NCBI GenBank assembly: GCA_016647705.1
Contig: CM028330.1
Location: 35,911,534-35,975,533, forward strand
Reading direction: 5' to 3'
Source of the DNA: Eucommia ulmoides
Taxonomy: Eukaryota > Streptophyta > Magnoliopsida > Garryales > Eucommiaceae
Length of the DNA stretch: 64,000 nucleotides
The notes below the pieces were generated by a model, which had not been told where the DNA came from, searched no databases, and saw only the letters and a list, made by a program, of their open reading frames with translations. How positions within the stretch are numbered: the stretch's first letter is position 1; each line of letters starts with the position of its first letter. Made by a program: the position numbers and the translations under genes. Shown in pieces: positions 37,681 through 48,297 of this stretch.

Positions 37681-38389
37681 AGTTGCAAAATTGTCCATTT
37701 AAAATAAGCACATTTTCAACAATTTATACGAAAGTAAGATTTGTAAATTTACATAGAAGACAGTACAATCACCTCATTCTCCGCACTGCAAAAATGGTCA
37801 CCGTCCAAAACCTACTTGGATGCTGACGCCTGTGAACCTAATAACGATAGGCCTAAATTAATATTTTATTTCAAAATAACCTAACGTGCAATGCAGACCC
37901 TAAATCTCATATTTCCCATTTCCCAAATTTTTATTATGAAGAACTATTATTTTGTCCGTTTCACTACGTTAATATTTATCGTACCAATTTTTCTAAGATT
38001 AACGATTATAACGACATTATTACGGTTACGAAAATTACTATTACGATTTCGAAACTTTTAATACTTAATAATTTAATTTAATCGATAATAATTTCCGATT
38101 AAAATTTTACCTGTTTCCAAATCGCTCGTGGGCCAAGAAATTTGATTTTTGAATTTATTTTATTTTTTTTCCTTCCCTTCTTTTTCTCTTTTTTTTTTCT
38201 GTTTTTCTGTTCTGCTGGAACTTCATCGCCTCGGCGATACGCTACCGCTGCGGCGAACTCCTTCGTCCCTATTCTGTTTCCTGGTTCAACAACTGGTCGT
38301 CCCTCTCTCTCTCTTGTGTTTCCATTTGGTTTCAGCCAGCAACGCACAAAAACACCACTCACCCACCGCCGGTGGCGACATACACAGAC

Positions 38390-38700
38390 AGACGATCACC
38401 CACGCACACACACCGGCACTAACAGCACACACGCACATACACCATCACACATACACAGTCGAAGCAACACACACACACATATTGTCGTCGACACACACAT
38501 ACACAGTCAACCAGCGACGAACACACCCACACCATCAAACAAAACAGCGACGATCACGCCCTCACACAACGACGACGATGAACAGAAAACAGAACATACC
38601 CACAGTCACACACACACGCGCGCGTCTAATCAAATACACCCACACATACGCAGCAGCACACACTAACACACGACGAACACACACACTGCCGACGATCACA
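38390..38700. repeat. CA-rich low-complexity tract in T1 left LTR
   Basis: Irregular (CA)n with acacac/acatac/cgacga words. It opens long overlapping frames rich in His and Thr that are by-products of composition. Its twin is at 50190-50490, and T2 has a TG-rich tract at 61080-61400. Confidence 0.8.
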
Positions 38701-38878
38701 AACAGCACCGACGATACCCACCGAACCGACCAAACACCTCACCTCCGATCCTCTCTCTCTCTTCTCCGTTTTCTCATTCCTTCTTTTCAAGTTTATGATC
38801 ACGATTTGCATGGATGAATTTATATGCATGATCATAGTGGATCTCCCTAATCCCTTGCATTGCCACGTCGCCTCACTC

Positions 38879-39205
38879 CTACGTCGTCTCTTCCACTGAA
38901 TGACTACACCACAACACTTCTTCTAATGGAGTCGTTTTCGTCCGCAACACCTGATCTTTACGACTCAAAATCTGGACTGGCTGCTCAACGTATGTCAAAT
39001 CTTCTTCCAACTCGATTGGTTGAGAAGTCAACACATTCGAAGGATCTGGTACATATTTCCTAAGCATTGACACGTAGAAAACATCATGTAATCTAGACAG
39101 TTCTGGCGGTAGGACAAGTCGATAAGTTGTCGCACCAACCCGTTCTAGGACTTCGTATGGCCTGATATATCTCGGACTTAGCTTCCCTTTCTTCCCGAAC
39201 CTCAT
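38879..39205 (-). pseudogene. T1 integrase C-terminus and chromodomain-like tail remnant
   Basis: Encodes K-L-S-P-R-Y-I-R-P-Y-E-V-L-E-R-V-G-A-T-T-Y-R, L-P-P-E-L-S-R-L-H-D-V-F-Y-V-S-M-L-R-K-Y-V, then P-V-Q-I-L...K-D-Q-V-L-R and V-L-W-C-S-H-S-V-E-E. The first part is the GPY/F module of the integrase end. The second is the short chromodomain-like tail that in Tekay/Del elements is thought to guide integration into heterochromatin. It lies at the 3' end of pol, next to the left LTR. Part of a broken element. Confidence 0.85.
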
Positions 39206-39369
39206 TATGCCCTTTCACGAGGATATACGCAAAAACATATGATCGTCCAATTCAAATTCCAACTCTCGCTTACGCTTGTCAGCATAACTCTTTTGTCGAC
39301 TCTGAGCAATCTTCAATCTTTCTTGAATCACCTTTACTCTGTCTATTGTCATTTGAGCTATATCCGGCA

Positions 39370-39873
39370 TCAGTAATTTGTTTCTCCCACTTCAGTCCAG
39401 CAGACTGGGGTTCTGCATCTTCTGCCATACAACGCTTCATACGGGACTACTTCGATCGTTGAATAGTAGCTGTTATTGTAGGCAAATTCTATCAACGCCA
39501 AGTGATCATCCCAGCTACCAGAAAATTCCAGAACACAACCCCTCAACATATCCTCCAACGTCTAGATCGTACGCTCCGATTAGCCGTCAGTTTGCGGATG
39601 AAAAGTGGTACTGAATTTCAACTTGGTACCCAAAGCAACTTGGAGACTCGGCCAGAACTTCGAAGTAAATCTTGGATCTCTATCCGAAACTATGGAAACT
39701 GGAACACCATACAATCGAACAATCTCGTCAATATACAGTTGGACATACTTATCAAGAGAGCACATCGTCTTTACAGCTAAAAAATGAGTAGATTTAGTAA
39801 GCCTACCAACAATCACCCAGATGGAATTATGCCCCTTTTGAGTACGAGGTAATCCCGAAACAAAATCCATCAT
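39370..39873 (-). pseudogene. T1 integrase core remnant
   Basis: 39580-39873 encodes M-D-F-V-S-G-L-P-R-T...I-W-V-I-V-G-R-L-T-K-S-T-H-F, I-V-S-D-R-D-P-R-F-T-S-K-F-W and F-S-T-T-F-H-P-Q-T-D-G, carrying D, D and the region toward the E of the D-D-E core. 39370-39558 encodes S-W-D-D-H-L-A-L-I-E-F-A-Y-N-N-S-Y and A-L-Y-G-R-R-C-R-T-P-V. These match chromovirus integrase. Broken. Confidence 0.85.
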
Positions 39874-39882
39874 GATATGCTC

Positions 39883-40146
39883 TCATTTCCACTCTGGTAT
39901 AGGTAGAGACTGAAATAACCCACCTGAACGTTGGTGCTCGACTTTGACTTGTTGATAAACGAGACACCTGTCAACAAATTCAGTAATTTTTCGTTTTATT
40001 CCATTCCACCAATAGTATTCTCGCAGATCCCGATACATTTTGGTACTGCCCAGGTGCATTGCGTATGCTGAGCTGTGTGCTTCCTCCAAGATATCCTTCT
40101 TCAGATTAGCATCATTAGGTATACACAGTCTATTTTCCACCATCAA
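39883..40146 (-). pseudogene. T1 integrase zinc-binding head remnant
   Basis: Encodes H-L-G-S-T-K-M-Y-R-D-L-R-E-Y-Y-W-W-N-G-I-K and F-V-D-R-C-L-V-Y-Q-Q-V-K-V-E-H-Q-R, the H2C2 region and the linker with P-L-P-I-P-E-W-K that precedes the integrase core. Confidence 0.8.
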
Positions 40147-40193
40147 ATCCTCATCGTTATCCCTGACACGATAGTCTATTTTGTGACCACTCT

Positions 40194-40570
40194 TTACTTC
40201 ACTCTAATCTTCCCCAATTGGGCATCTGTCTTATGTGCTTCAATAATACGGTCGATTAATGTCAGCCTCAAAGTCAAAGTCACAAGCAACATTGTCGTCT
40301 GACCAACCACCAACTGAACTCGCAACGATCTCAACTCGGCATATAGATTGGTATGAACAACTTGAATGTGCGCGACCGAACCCGCCGATTTCCGACTCAA
40401 AGCATCCGCTACAACATTGGCCTTTCTAGGGTAATAGTGGGTAGTACAATCATAGTCCTTGATTAACTCTATCCAACGTCTCTGCCTCAGATTTAGATCC
40501 TTCTGAGTAAACAAGTATTTCAAACTCTGGTGGTTGGTGTATATTTCACAAGTCTCGCAATATAGGTAGT
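40194..40570 (-). pseudogene. T1 RNase H remnant, part after A4
   Basis: Encodes [25 protein letters not shown] and [12 protein letters not shown], the end of RNase H and its tether in Ty3/gypsy pol. The rest of RNase H lies at 45929-46320 on the far side of A4. Confidence 0.8.
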
Positions 40571-40899
40571 GTCTCTGGTGGCCGCTAAATAAGCACTGCC
40601 ACTTTCACCGCAAGCGTACGGATCAAGTTTTAGTATAATGGACCTTTCGGTCGGGTATCGTATCCACAGGGATTGGTGTTGTTACTATCGAGTACCGCGA
40701 TTGTCATAACCTGATTTTATCTAGTCGACCAAAAATGTAATTTAATTAATTAATACTAATATATTAATTTAACTATACTAATACTAATATTAATATGAGA
40801 TAATTTTGAGAGAATAGGTTGCCTAGGAATTAGTTTCGTTTACGAATGCGTGTTCAGTCTCGTTTTAGTTTATGTTAACAGCATTTAACTTATCCGACA

Positions 40900-41370
40900 A
40901 TCTCGATATCTAAAACTCCTCTGTCACCTCTCCCGAGTGTAAGACGGGGGATATAACACAACTTCGTGTCAACGAAGAAGTCCCCCTCAACGTCTTAACG
41001 ACCCTAGGTTGCGTGAGTCTTGCCCCAATCTCATTGATCGCATACAAAACCTCAGTTTGTAAACTCTCTCGCCACCTCTCCCGAGTGTAAGACGAGGGAT
41101 ATAACGTGACTTTGTGTCAACGAAGAAGTTCCCTTCAACGTCTTTACAACTCTAGGTTACGTGAGTCTCGCCCCAACGTCATTGATTTTGTGCATTATGT
41201 TTACCCTATCGACAATCTCAATTCTAAAACTCCCCCGTCACCTCTCCCGAGTATAAGACGAGGGAATACATGATTTCGTGTTAACACTGAAGTCCCCCTT
41301 AATATCTTAATGACTCTCGGTTATGTGAGTCTTACCCCAACGTCATTGATTGTCCACAATCCAAACCCCG
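40900..41370. repeat. Three ~150-bp subrepeats in A4 left LTR
   Basis: Each unit has cacctctcccgagt, gacgaggga, acttcgtgtcaacgaagaag, cgtcttaacgaccctaggtt and gtcttgccccaacgtcattg. The right LTR has three (44510-44960), while A2 and A3 LTRs have two. Confidence 0.8.
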
Positions 41371-41841
41371 ACCGGGTTATAGGATTATGGCGTTTGTTTA
41401 TTCTAGTTCGAATCTGGGATTTGTCAAACCCCGTATTCTCGATATGTAAATATAAGCAATATAAATACACAATACAGCACACACAATCAACATAACGAAG
41501 AATAATCGCAAACAAAATACAAACTCAACTAAACAACGTTTTCATAAATTATATTAATAATCCCTATACAACCTATGTTTAGTCAATGGCCATAACCACG
41601 TATACAATGTAAAATAGCGTAAACATACTCAACAACTACCAAAGTGAAGAAAACAAAGAGAAGAAATGAGCGACTTAGTCAATATCCGAAGAATAGCCGC
41701 TAGAACCATCGAACGATCACTTCTTTCTTCATCCTCCACCTCAGGTTGAGAGCTCTCCCTCAAAAATCCTTAATCCGACTCCTAAAATATGGCCTAAGGC
41801 CTTAGGGGCCGAAGAGGTCTAAAGAGAATAGGAAAGAAGGG

Positions 41842-41849
41842 TATTTATA
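41842..41849 (-). promoter_or_regulatory. TATA box in A4 left LTR
   Basis: tataaata on the sense (minus) strand, followed by ccc. Its twin, 45437-45444 in the right LTR, is the one that would drive the element. Confidence 0.5.
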
Positions 41850-41972
41850 GACAAAATATCTAAAAAAATATCTAATACTCTGTAGAGGCCACTACCGTGG
41901 CGATGGTCGGTTAAGGTTCACCACGGTGGTGGAGAAAGTAGTGGCTGTGGAAAACATTCTGCTAAATTTCCG

Positions 41973-42061
41973 CCTAGGCTGTGGAATTTCCGCCTAGGTG
42001 GTGGGTGATTTTCGCCTAGGCCGAGGAATTTTCGCCTAGGCGATGTGTGATTTCCACCTAG
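41973..42061. repeat. Phased CCTAGG palindromes in A4 left LTR
   Basis: CCTAGG starts at 41973, 41993, 42015, 42035 and 42056, spacings 20-22 bases. Each sits in a ttccgcctaggcgg-like word of alternating halves. A weaker version is in the right LTR (45576-45640). Confidence 0.8.
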
Positions 42062-42382
42062 GCCGAGGAATTTCTGCCTAAGCCGAGCGCAATCAGCAGT
42101 AATTTGTTCTTCTCAACATCTTCACCGCCTCGGTGGTGGTCTGGACGCCGCAGCGATGAGCTTGTTTGCAGAATATTGCCGTCTTGCTCATTTTTCCACC
42201 GTTCTCCGACCGTTCTTGATACGATTCACTCGTTTATGCTACGATTTCATATATTTTCACCCCACGTACCTGTTTTAATACAAAAAGAATAAAAAAATAT
42301 TAAAACATATAAAAATAACTATAAACGTACCCGAAAACTAACAAATTCGTGTTAAAAATAGATAGGTAATTTACACCTATCA

Positions 42383-44147
42383 AATACCCCCAAACTCATA
42401 ATTTTGCTAGTCCTCGAGCAAAACACCCACACAATACAAGAAAATATAAAAACTAAGTATGAAATTGAGAACTAAAAATGAAAAAAAAAACACTAAAAAC
42501 AAATATGTGTAAGTTTTGATTATCATCTACCGACCGAAAGATATTTCCTCATCGGCCCCCAGTCCTATCAAGTTCAAGCATAAATCACACCATGTTATGT
42601 TCTAGAATTTCAACGTTCAAAAATAGTAAGCGTCATTCTAGATCTTGTTTAAGTATGTGTGATTAAACTCACATATACTATTATCCATTGATTAGATGGG
42701 ATTATCCCTAAATATAGTTCATGACTAAAACCTTTAAGGTATAGGGAATCCATATGCCTGACCCGGGATATATTCTTCACTAATATAGGCTTGGAGCTTC
42801 ATGAAGATCATTAGGGCTTGGTTCGATTTTTGGGAAAATGGCCAAGGGTAAATTTGGAATTGGAAAATGGGTTAACGTCGTTAACTTAACATTACCTGAG
42901 GAATATCGCTTGGCACTCTCACACTCGAAACCCCATAGTTTATTTAGAAACAACCTTAAACGAACGTTTAAGAATGTCGTACTCACTTGTCATGTCAAAA
43001 AGAAACGATTTTTTTTAACTACACATCACACCCCCAAACTCATTTGATTTGTAATATTTAAGGGGTGTGTGAAAAACAAACAAAAATGACAATTGAGTAC
43101 TCGAATACCGAACCAATATAAAGTTCGTCCTAAACCCAACCGCTCACTTCAAGTAGCATTTGCAATTGCTAACTTGATTCTCTCAAATTGTGCCTTTAAT
43201 TCGGCGATATAGGTTTGGAAAAAAATCAATCGGCTAGGGTATATGTTAAGTGTTCAGAATTGAAACGGCTTTTAGGCTTTGACAGGGTAACGAGAGATAC
43301 TGATATTGCATGGTAGGATTCAAAAGGCTTGAGCAACAAAATGACTACCTAAATCATATCTCCTAAACAACCTCGCCTAGGATTTCACCTCGAATTTCTC
43401 CCAAATTAAGTTCTAGAATCCCTATTGTCATGAAATTTATTGACAGATAATCGGTTTCAAATCAATAAGATAGTGTTATATTGAGTTTACGTACTCATGC
43501 ATTTAGGATCTAAAATAACTTTTACTAAGATGATACGTTTAGCACACAGAACATACATGAATGAGTGTTACGCTCGACCTCAAAACAATCAGGGGACAGA
43601 GTCATCATCGGGTAAAGGCCCAGATGACGTCAAAACTTAGCACAAAACAACAATTAAACTAAACAAACTAATCCTAAACAAGCATGCAAACTATAAAAAT
43701 AGTAAAATTTAACTAAAAACATAAACACATACTAAAACATACTACACGTCACCACCAACTCAAAACAGGTGATGTCTAAGACGAGCTGTCAGCAATCCCA
43801 ATAACAGTAAATAGTATGATATTGAAGATAGGGGTTTAGAACATGTACCTAGGAGGCGAGAGAATCTCGCCTCCGACTCAAATTGACGGAGATGTATCTA
43901 ATTTATTTGTGACCCTGGGTTGCCTCCCAAGAAGCGTTTGGTTTAATGTCCTTGGCCCGACACATGCCCTCAAGACTGGCGAGATGTTGCAATGAAAGGA
44001 GCACAAGAGTACGTGTCGATCTAACATATTCAAGCATCCTGTAGGAAAACAAAAACAAAACTACAAACAAAAATTATATACAATAGAAATGCCTAGATTA
44101 AAATCGAGTTATTTACTCGCAATATCGACAACAATCAACAAGACAAT
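42383..44147 (-). other. A4 interior (non-coding)
   Basis: Contains the polypurine tract (42383-42397), the 3' non-coding part shared with A1 and A2, the Athila-typical gttgcctcccaagaagcg word (43919-43936), and a short leader. No gag or pol remnant was found. Confidence 0.75.
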
Positions 44148-44164
44148 CCCCGGCAACAGCGCCA
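44148..44164 (-). other. A4 primer binding site
   Basis: Minus strand tggcgctgttgccgggg, tRNA-Asp type with one difference from the usual sequence. Confidence 0.8.
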
Positions 44165-44170
44165 AAAACT

Positions 44171-45923
44171 TGGTGGCCGCTAAATAAGCGCTACCACTTT
44201 CACCGTAAGCATATGGGTTAAGTTTTAGTATAATGGACCTTTCGGTCGGGTATCGTATCCACAGGGATTGGTGTTGCTACTATCGAGTACCGTGATTGTC
44301 ATAACCTGACTTTATCTAGTCGACCAAAAATGTAATTTAATTAATTAATACTAATATACTAATTTAACTATACTAATACCAATAGTAATATGAGATAGTT
44401 TTGAGAGAATAGGCTGTCTAGGGATTAGTTTCGTTTACGAATACGTGTTCAGTCTCGTTTTAGTTTATGTTAACGGCATTCGACTTATCCGATAATCTCG
44501 ATATCTAAAACTCCTCCGCCACCTCTCCCGAGTGTAAGACGAGGGATATAACGCAACTTCGTGTCAACGAAGAAACCCCCCTCAATGTCTTAACGACCCT
44601 AAGTTGTGTAAGTCTTGCCCCAACCTCATTGATCGCATACAAAATCTCAGTTCGTAAACTCCCTCGCCACCTCTCCCGAGTGTATGACGTGGGATATAAT
44701 GTGACTTTGTGTCAACGAAGAAGTCCCCCTTAATGTCTTAACGACTCTAGGTTACGTGAGTCTCACCCCAACATCATTGATTTCGTGCATTGTGTTTACC
44801 CTATCAACAATCTCAATTCTAAAACTCCCCCATCACCTCTCCCGAGTGTAAGACGAGGGAATACATGACTTCGCGTCAATGCCGAAATCCCCCTCAATGT
44901 CTTAACGACTCTAGGTTACGTGAGTTTCGCCCCAACGTCATTGATTGTCCACAATCCAAACCCCGACCGGGTTATAGGATTGTGGCGTTTATTTATTCTA
45001 GTCCGAATCTGGGATTTGTCAAACCCCATATTCTCGATATATAAATCTAAGCAATATAAACAAACAATACGGCATACACAATCAACATAACAAAGACCAA
45101 TCGCAAACAAAACACAAACTCAACTAAACAACGTTTTCATAAATTATATTAATAATCCCTATACAACTTATGTTTAGCCAATGGCCATTACCACGTATGC
45201 AATGTAAAATAGCGTAAACATGCCCAACAACTACCAAAATGAAGAAAACAAAGAGAAGAAACGAGCGACTTAGCCAATATCCGAAGAATAGCCGCTAGAA
45301 CCGTCGAACGATCACTTCTCTCTTCATCCTCCACCTCGGGTTGAGAGCTCTCCCTCAAAAATCCCTAATCCTACTCCTAAAATATGGCCTAAGGCCTCAG
45401 GGGTCGAAGAGGTCTGAAGAGAAGAGGAGAGAAGGGTATTTATAGACAAAATATCTAAAAAAATATCTAACACTGCGCAGAGGCCACCGCAGCGGCGGTA
45501 AAGTATGTCGATTAAGGTTCGCCATGGCGGTGGAGAAAGCGGTGGCTGTGGAAAATATTCTGATGGATTTCTTCCTAGGCGGTGGGTAATTTCTGCCTAT
45601 GTCGAGGAATTTTCGCCTAGGTGGTAGGTGATTTCCACCTAAGTTGAGGGCAGTCAGCAACAATTTGTTCTTCTCAACATCTTCACCGCCGCGGCGGTGA
45701 GCTTGTTTGCAGAATCTTGTCGTCTTGCTCATTTTTCCACCATTCTCCGACCGTTCTCGATACGATTCGCTCATTTATGCTCCTTTCATACCTTTTCACC
45801 CCCACACACCTGTTTTAATACAAAAAGAATAAAAACATATTAAAATCTATAAAAAATAACTATAAACGTACCTGAAAACTAACAAATTTGGGTTGGAAAT
45901 AGATAGGTAATTTACACCTATCA
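44171..45923 (-). repeat. A4 right (5') LTR
   Basis: Aligns with the left LTR throughout, including three subrepeats and the TATA box at 45437-45444. Confidence 0.85.
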
Positions 45924-45928
45924 GTCTC

Positions 45929-46320
45929 CAAATCTTCAGGGCAACCACAATTGTTGCCAACTCCAAATCATGCGTTGATAATTACGCTCACAGTTCTTCA
46001 ATTATTGGAAGGCATATGCAATCATGTGCTTATGTTGCATCAGTACACACCCTAGCCCTTGGTGTGACGCATCGCTGTAGATCACAAAGCCACCACCTTC
46101 AGTCGAAGGAGAAAGTATTGGCGCCGATATTAGTCTACTCTTCAGCTCTTGGAAACTCTACTCATATTTGTCAGTCCACTCGAACTTAGATCCCTTGCGA
46201 GTCAATTAGGTCAATGGGACAGTTATGACATAAAATCCCTGCACAAACCAACGATAATAACCCGCCAATCCCAAAAAGCTTCGAACTTCGGTCACACTTT
46301 TCGTCCTTTCCCATCGCACC
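45929..46320 (-). pseudogene. T1 RNase H remnant, part before A4
   Basis: Minus-strand translation near 45995-46085 shows I-Y-S-D-A-S-H-Q-G-L-G-C-V-L-M-Q, the RNase H opening motif. Upstream of it are words of the RT connection (F-L-G-L-A-G-Y-Y-R-W type) near 46230. A4 is inserted just downstream. Confidence 0.7.
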
Positions 46321-46326
46321 ACGGTT

Positions 46327-47135
46327 TCAACTTTCTTTGGATCCACTTGAATACCATTCCCCCAAGATAACATGCCCTAAGAACACAAATGTATCCCACC
46401 AAAACTCATATTTGCTGAATTTCGCGTACAACTGCTTCCCTCGCAAAGTCTGCAATACAATATTGAGATACTCCGCATGTTCTTCTTTATTTTGAGAGTA
46501 GATTAGTATATCATCAATGAACACGATAATAAACCGATCTGGTTAAGGTTGGAAGATCCGATTCATCGAATCCATAAAAGTAGCTAGGGCATTCGTCAAC
46601 CCGAATGGCATAATCAAGAATTCATAATGCCCTTACCTCGTCCGGAATGCCATCTCTACCACGTCACTGTCTCTGACTTTCAACTGGTGATATCCCGATC
46701 GAAGAACTATTTTGAAAAATACCCTAGCCTTCTACAGTCGGTCAGACAAATCAACAATTCTAGGCAACAGGTATTTATTATGAACCGTCACCTTATTCAA
46801 CTGTTGGTAATCAATACATATCCTTAATGTGTCATCCTTCTTCTTCACGAATAACACTGGGGCTCCAATACCCAAGCTCCATGAAGAGAAACACTAGGTC
46901 TGATAAAACTGCGGTCTAACAGATCTTGTAACTGAATCTTCAATTTCTTTAGCTCAGTAGGCGTCATACGATAGGGTATGATTGATATCAGAGAAATTCC
47001 TAGAAGTAACTCGATAATGAATTCCATCTCCTTATCCACTGGAAACCCTGGAAATTCTTCTGGAAAAACATCGAGAAAATCCCTGACCAATGAAATATCC
47101 GTCACCTGAACTTTATTCCGTCTGGTGTCAATCAC
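46327..47135 (-). pseudogene. T1 reverse transcriptase remnant
   Basis: 46845-47135 encodes V-R-D-F-L-D-V-F-P-E-E-F-P-G-F-P, P-Y-R-M-T-P-T-E-L-K-K-L-K and [11 protein letters not shown], the RT entry of chromoviruses. 46327-46524 encodes [10 protein letters not shown], the catalytic double-aspartate loop, and [11 protein letters not shown] with F-L-G-H-V-I. Broken in several places. Confidence 0.85.
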
Positions 47136-47150
47136 ATGCGCGAAGTATTC

Positions 47151-47489
47151 CTAACATCCCTTCTTTAGTAACTTCCTAACCTCCAGGACTGAAATCAAAC
47201 TGACTAGGGTAATGATCCTGTCCATCGAAAATACCAACTCTGGCTCGCCTAAGACCTGAAAGATAACTTCCTTTTTAAAACAATCTACCGTGGCATGATA
47301 ATCGGATAGCAAATCCATACCCAGTATCACATTAAAATCGTGAATACTCAGGGGTAATAGATCTACCAATAATTCTCTATCGCCGATTCGAAATGGACTG
47401 TCCTTATACACACTATCTACCAACACGGACTCACAGTTCTTGACTGCTTCCTGCACAACATTCCCTATTAATTTCGTTGTGCTTACCAA
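47151..47489 (-). pseudogene. T1 protease (retropepsin) remnant
   Basis: Encodes L-L-V-D-L-L-P-L-S-I-H-D-F-N-V-I-L-G-M-D-L-L-S-D-Y-H-A-T-V-D-C, the C-terminal half of the chromovirus aspartic protease with its I-L-G-M-D signature. It lies directly before RT as expected. Confidence 0.8.
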
Positions 47490-48281
47490 TTTCGCATTTC
47501 TTTTAATTTTGCCTGCCCGTCAACCTAGAACGTATTTCCAAATTAAATCTTTTCTAGAATGGTCTACATCTTGTCTCTTCCGTTTTTACCAAATTAGGAA
47601 CAAATTAGAACTAAACATCGAATTTAATCTCATACTACAGAACGGTCATCTTTCCTGTTTCAATAATATGAATTCCCCCTCCAATAAAATTATAAGGGTT
47701 CCCCTTAGTATTGCCTAGAAGGCAATTTTATACACACCCTTGGATGTTGTACATTATGATAGAATCCATGTATATCAAAGAGTAGCGCAAAGGGTTGGGT
47801 AGTCCCACAATATCAGTAAGGTATTATCTAATAATCCAATTAATAACTTAGCATTGGATGAATTAAGTGTGCTCTGTCACTCTATTGATTTAACAACTAA
47901 AATATTAAGGGGTTCCGACAGTGAATCCCAACATCAAGTAATACGAATATGATTGTTTATCAATTATAATTTAACATTTTCAACCACTAGCACCCCTACA
48001 ATCGTGATCCATCCATTACCACTACCAATAACACCACCCAAACCACCAACTAGTAATATCACAACTTCGTCGCACCCACTAATTACCAACAAGACAAATA
48101 ACAATGCACGACGCCAATGTACTATCTAATGCAATGAAATAACTATCACTCACGTGCTGAACCTACCTATCGATACCCTATCTCATGGCCCACCACTGGC
48201 TCGACATCACCTATCGACACCCTATCTCATGGTCCACCACTGACTCGACAAACTGACATGTCTACAGAACCTATAACCCAA
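47490..48281 (-). other. T1 region between primer site and protease
   Basis: No gag-like sequence can be supported in these ~800 bases, which are shorter than a normal gag. A 44-bp unit (acctatcgacaccctatctc, atggtccaccactgactcga) is present twice in tandem at 48163-48250. The rest shows nothing recognisable. Confidence 0.6.
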
Positions 48282-48293
48282 GCTCTGATACCA
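48282..48293 (-). other. T1 primer binding site
   Basis: Minus strand tggtatcagagc, the complement of the initiator tRNA-Met 3' end used by chromoviruses, just inside the right LTR. Confidence 0.85.
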
Positions 48294-48297
48294 AAAA

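Larger units (their letters stand above)
36522..38872 (-). repeat. T1 left (3') LTR
   Basis: Starts TGTCACAACCC, typical of the reverse end of Tekay-like LTRs. It contains the 40-bp array (37270-37520), a 36-bp array (37535-37680), CT-rich (38160-38200) and CA-rich (38390-38700) tracts. Shorter than the right LTR. Confidence 0.8.
40576..42382 (-). repeat. A4 left (3') LTR
   Basis: Starts tggtggccgc and ends acacctatca on the plus strand. It holds three subrepeats with cacctctcccgagtgtaaga (near 40925, 41075, 41235) and the CCTAGG series (41973-42061). Confidence 0.85.
40576..45923 (-). mobile_element. A4: compact non-autonomous A-family element inside T1
   Basis: LTRs 40576-42382 (1807 bp) and 44171-45923 (1753 bp) enclose only 1788 bp. 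The exact target duplication gtctc stands at 40571-40575 and 45924-45928. Primer site and polypurine tract show the minus orientation. LTRs differ at about 14 of the first 240 bases (6%), nearly all transitions, so it is younger than its host T1. The ends, primer and tract look whole, but there is no coding region, so any movement needed proteins from another element. Confidence 0.9.

Noticed and set aside
38142-38817. Two long overlapping plus-strand frames rich in His and Thr
   Set aside because: They lie on the antisense strand of the T1 LTR and come from the CA-rich tract. Two frames open at once, and the composition is that of a simple repeat.
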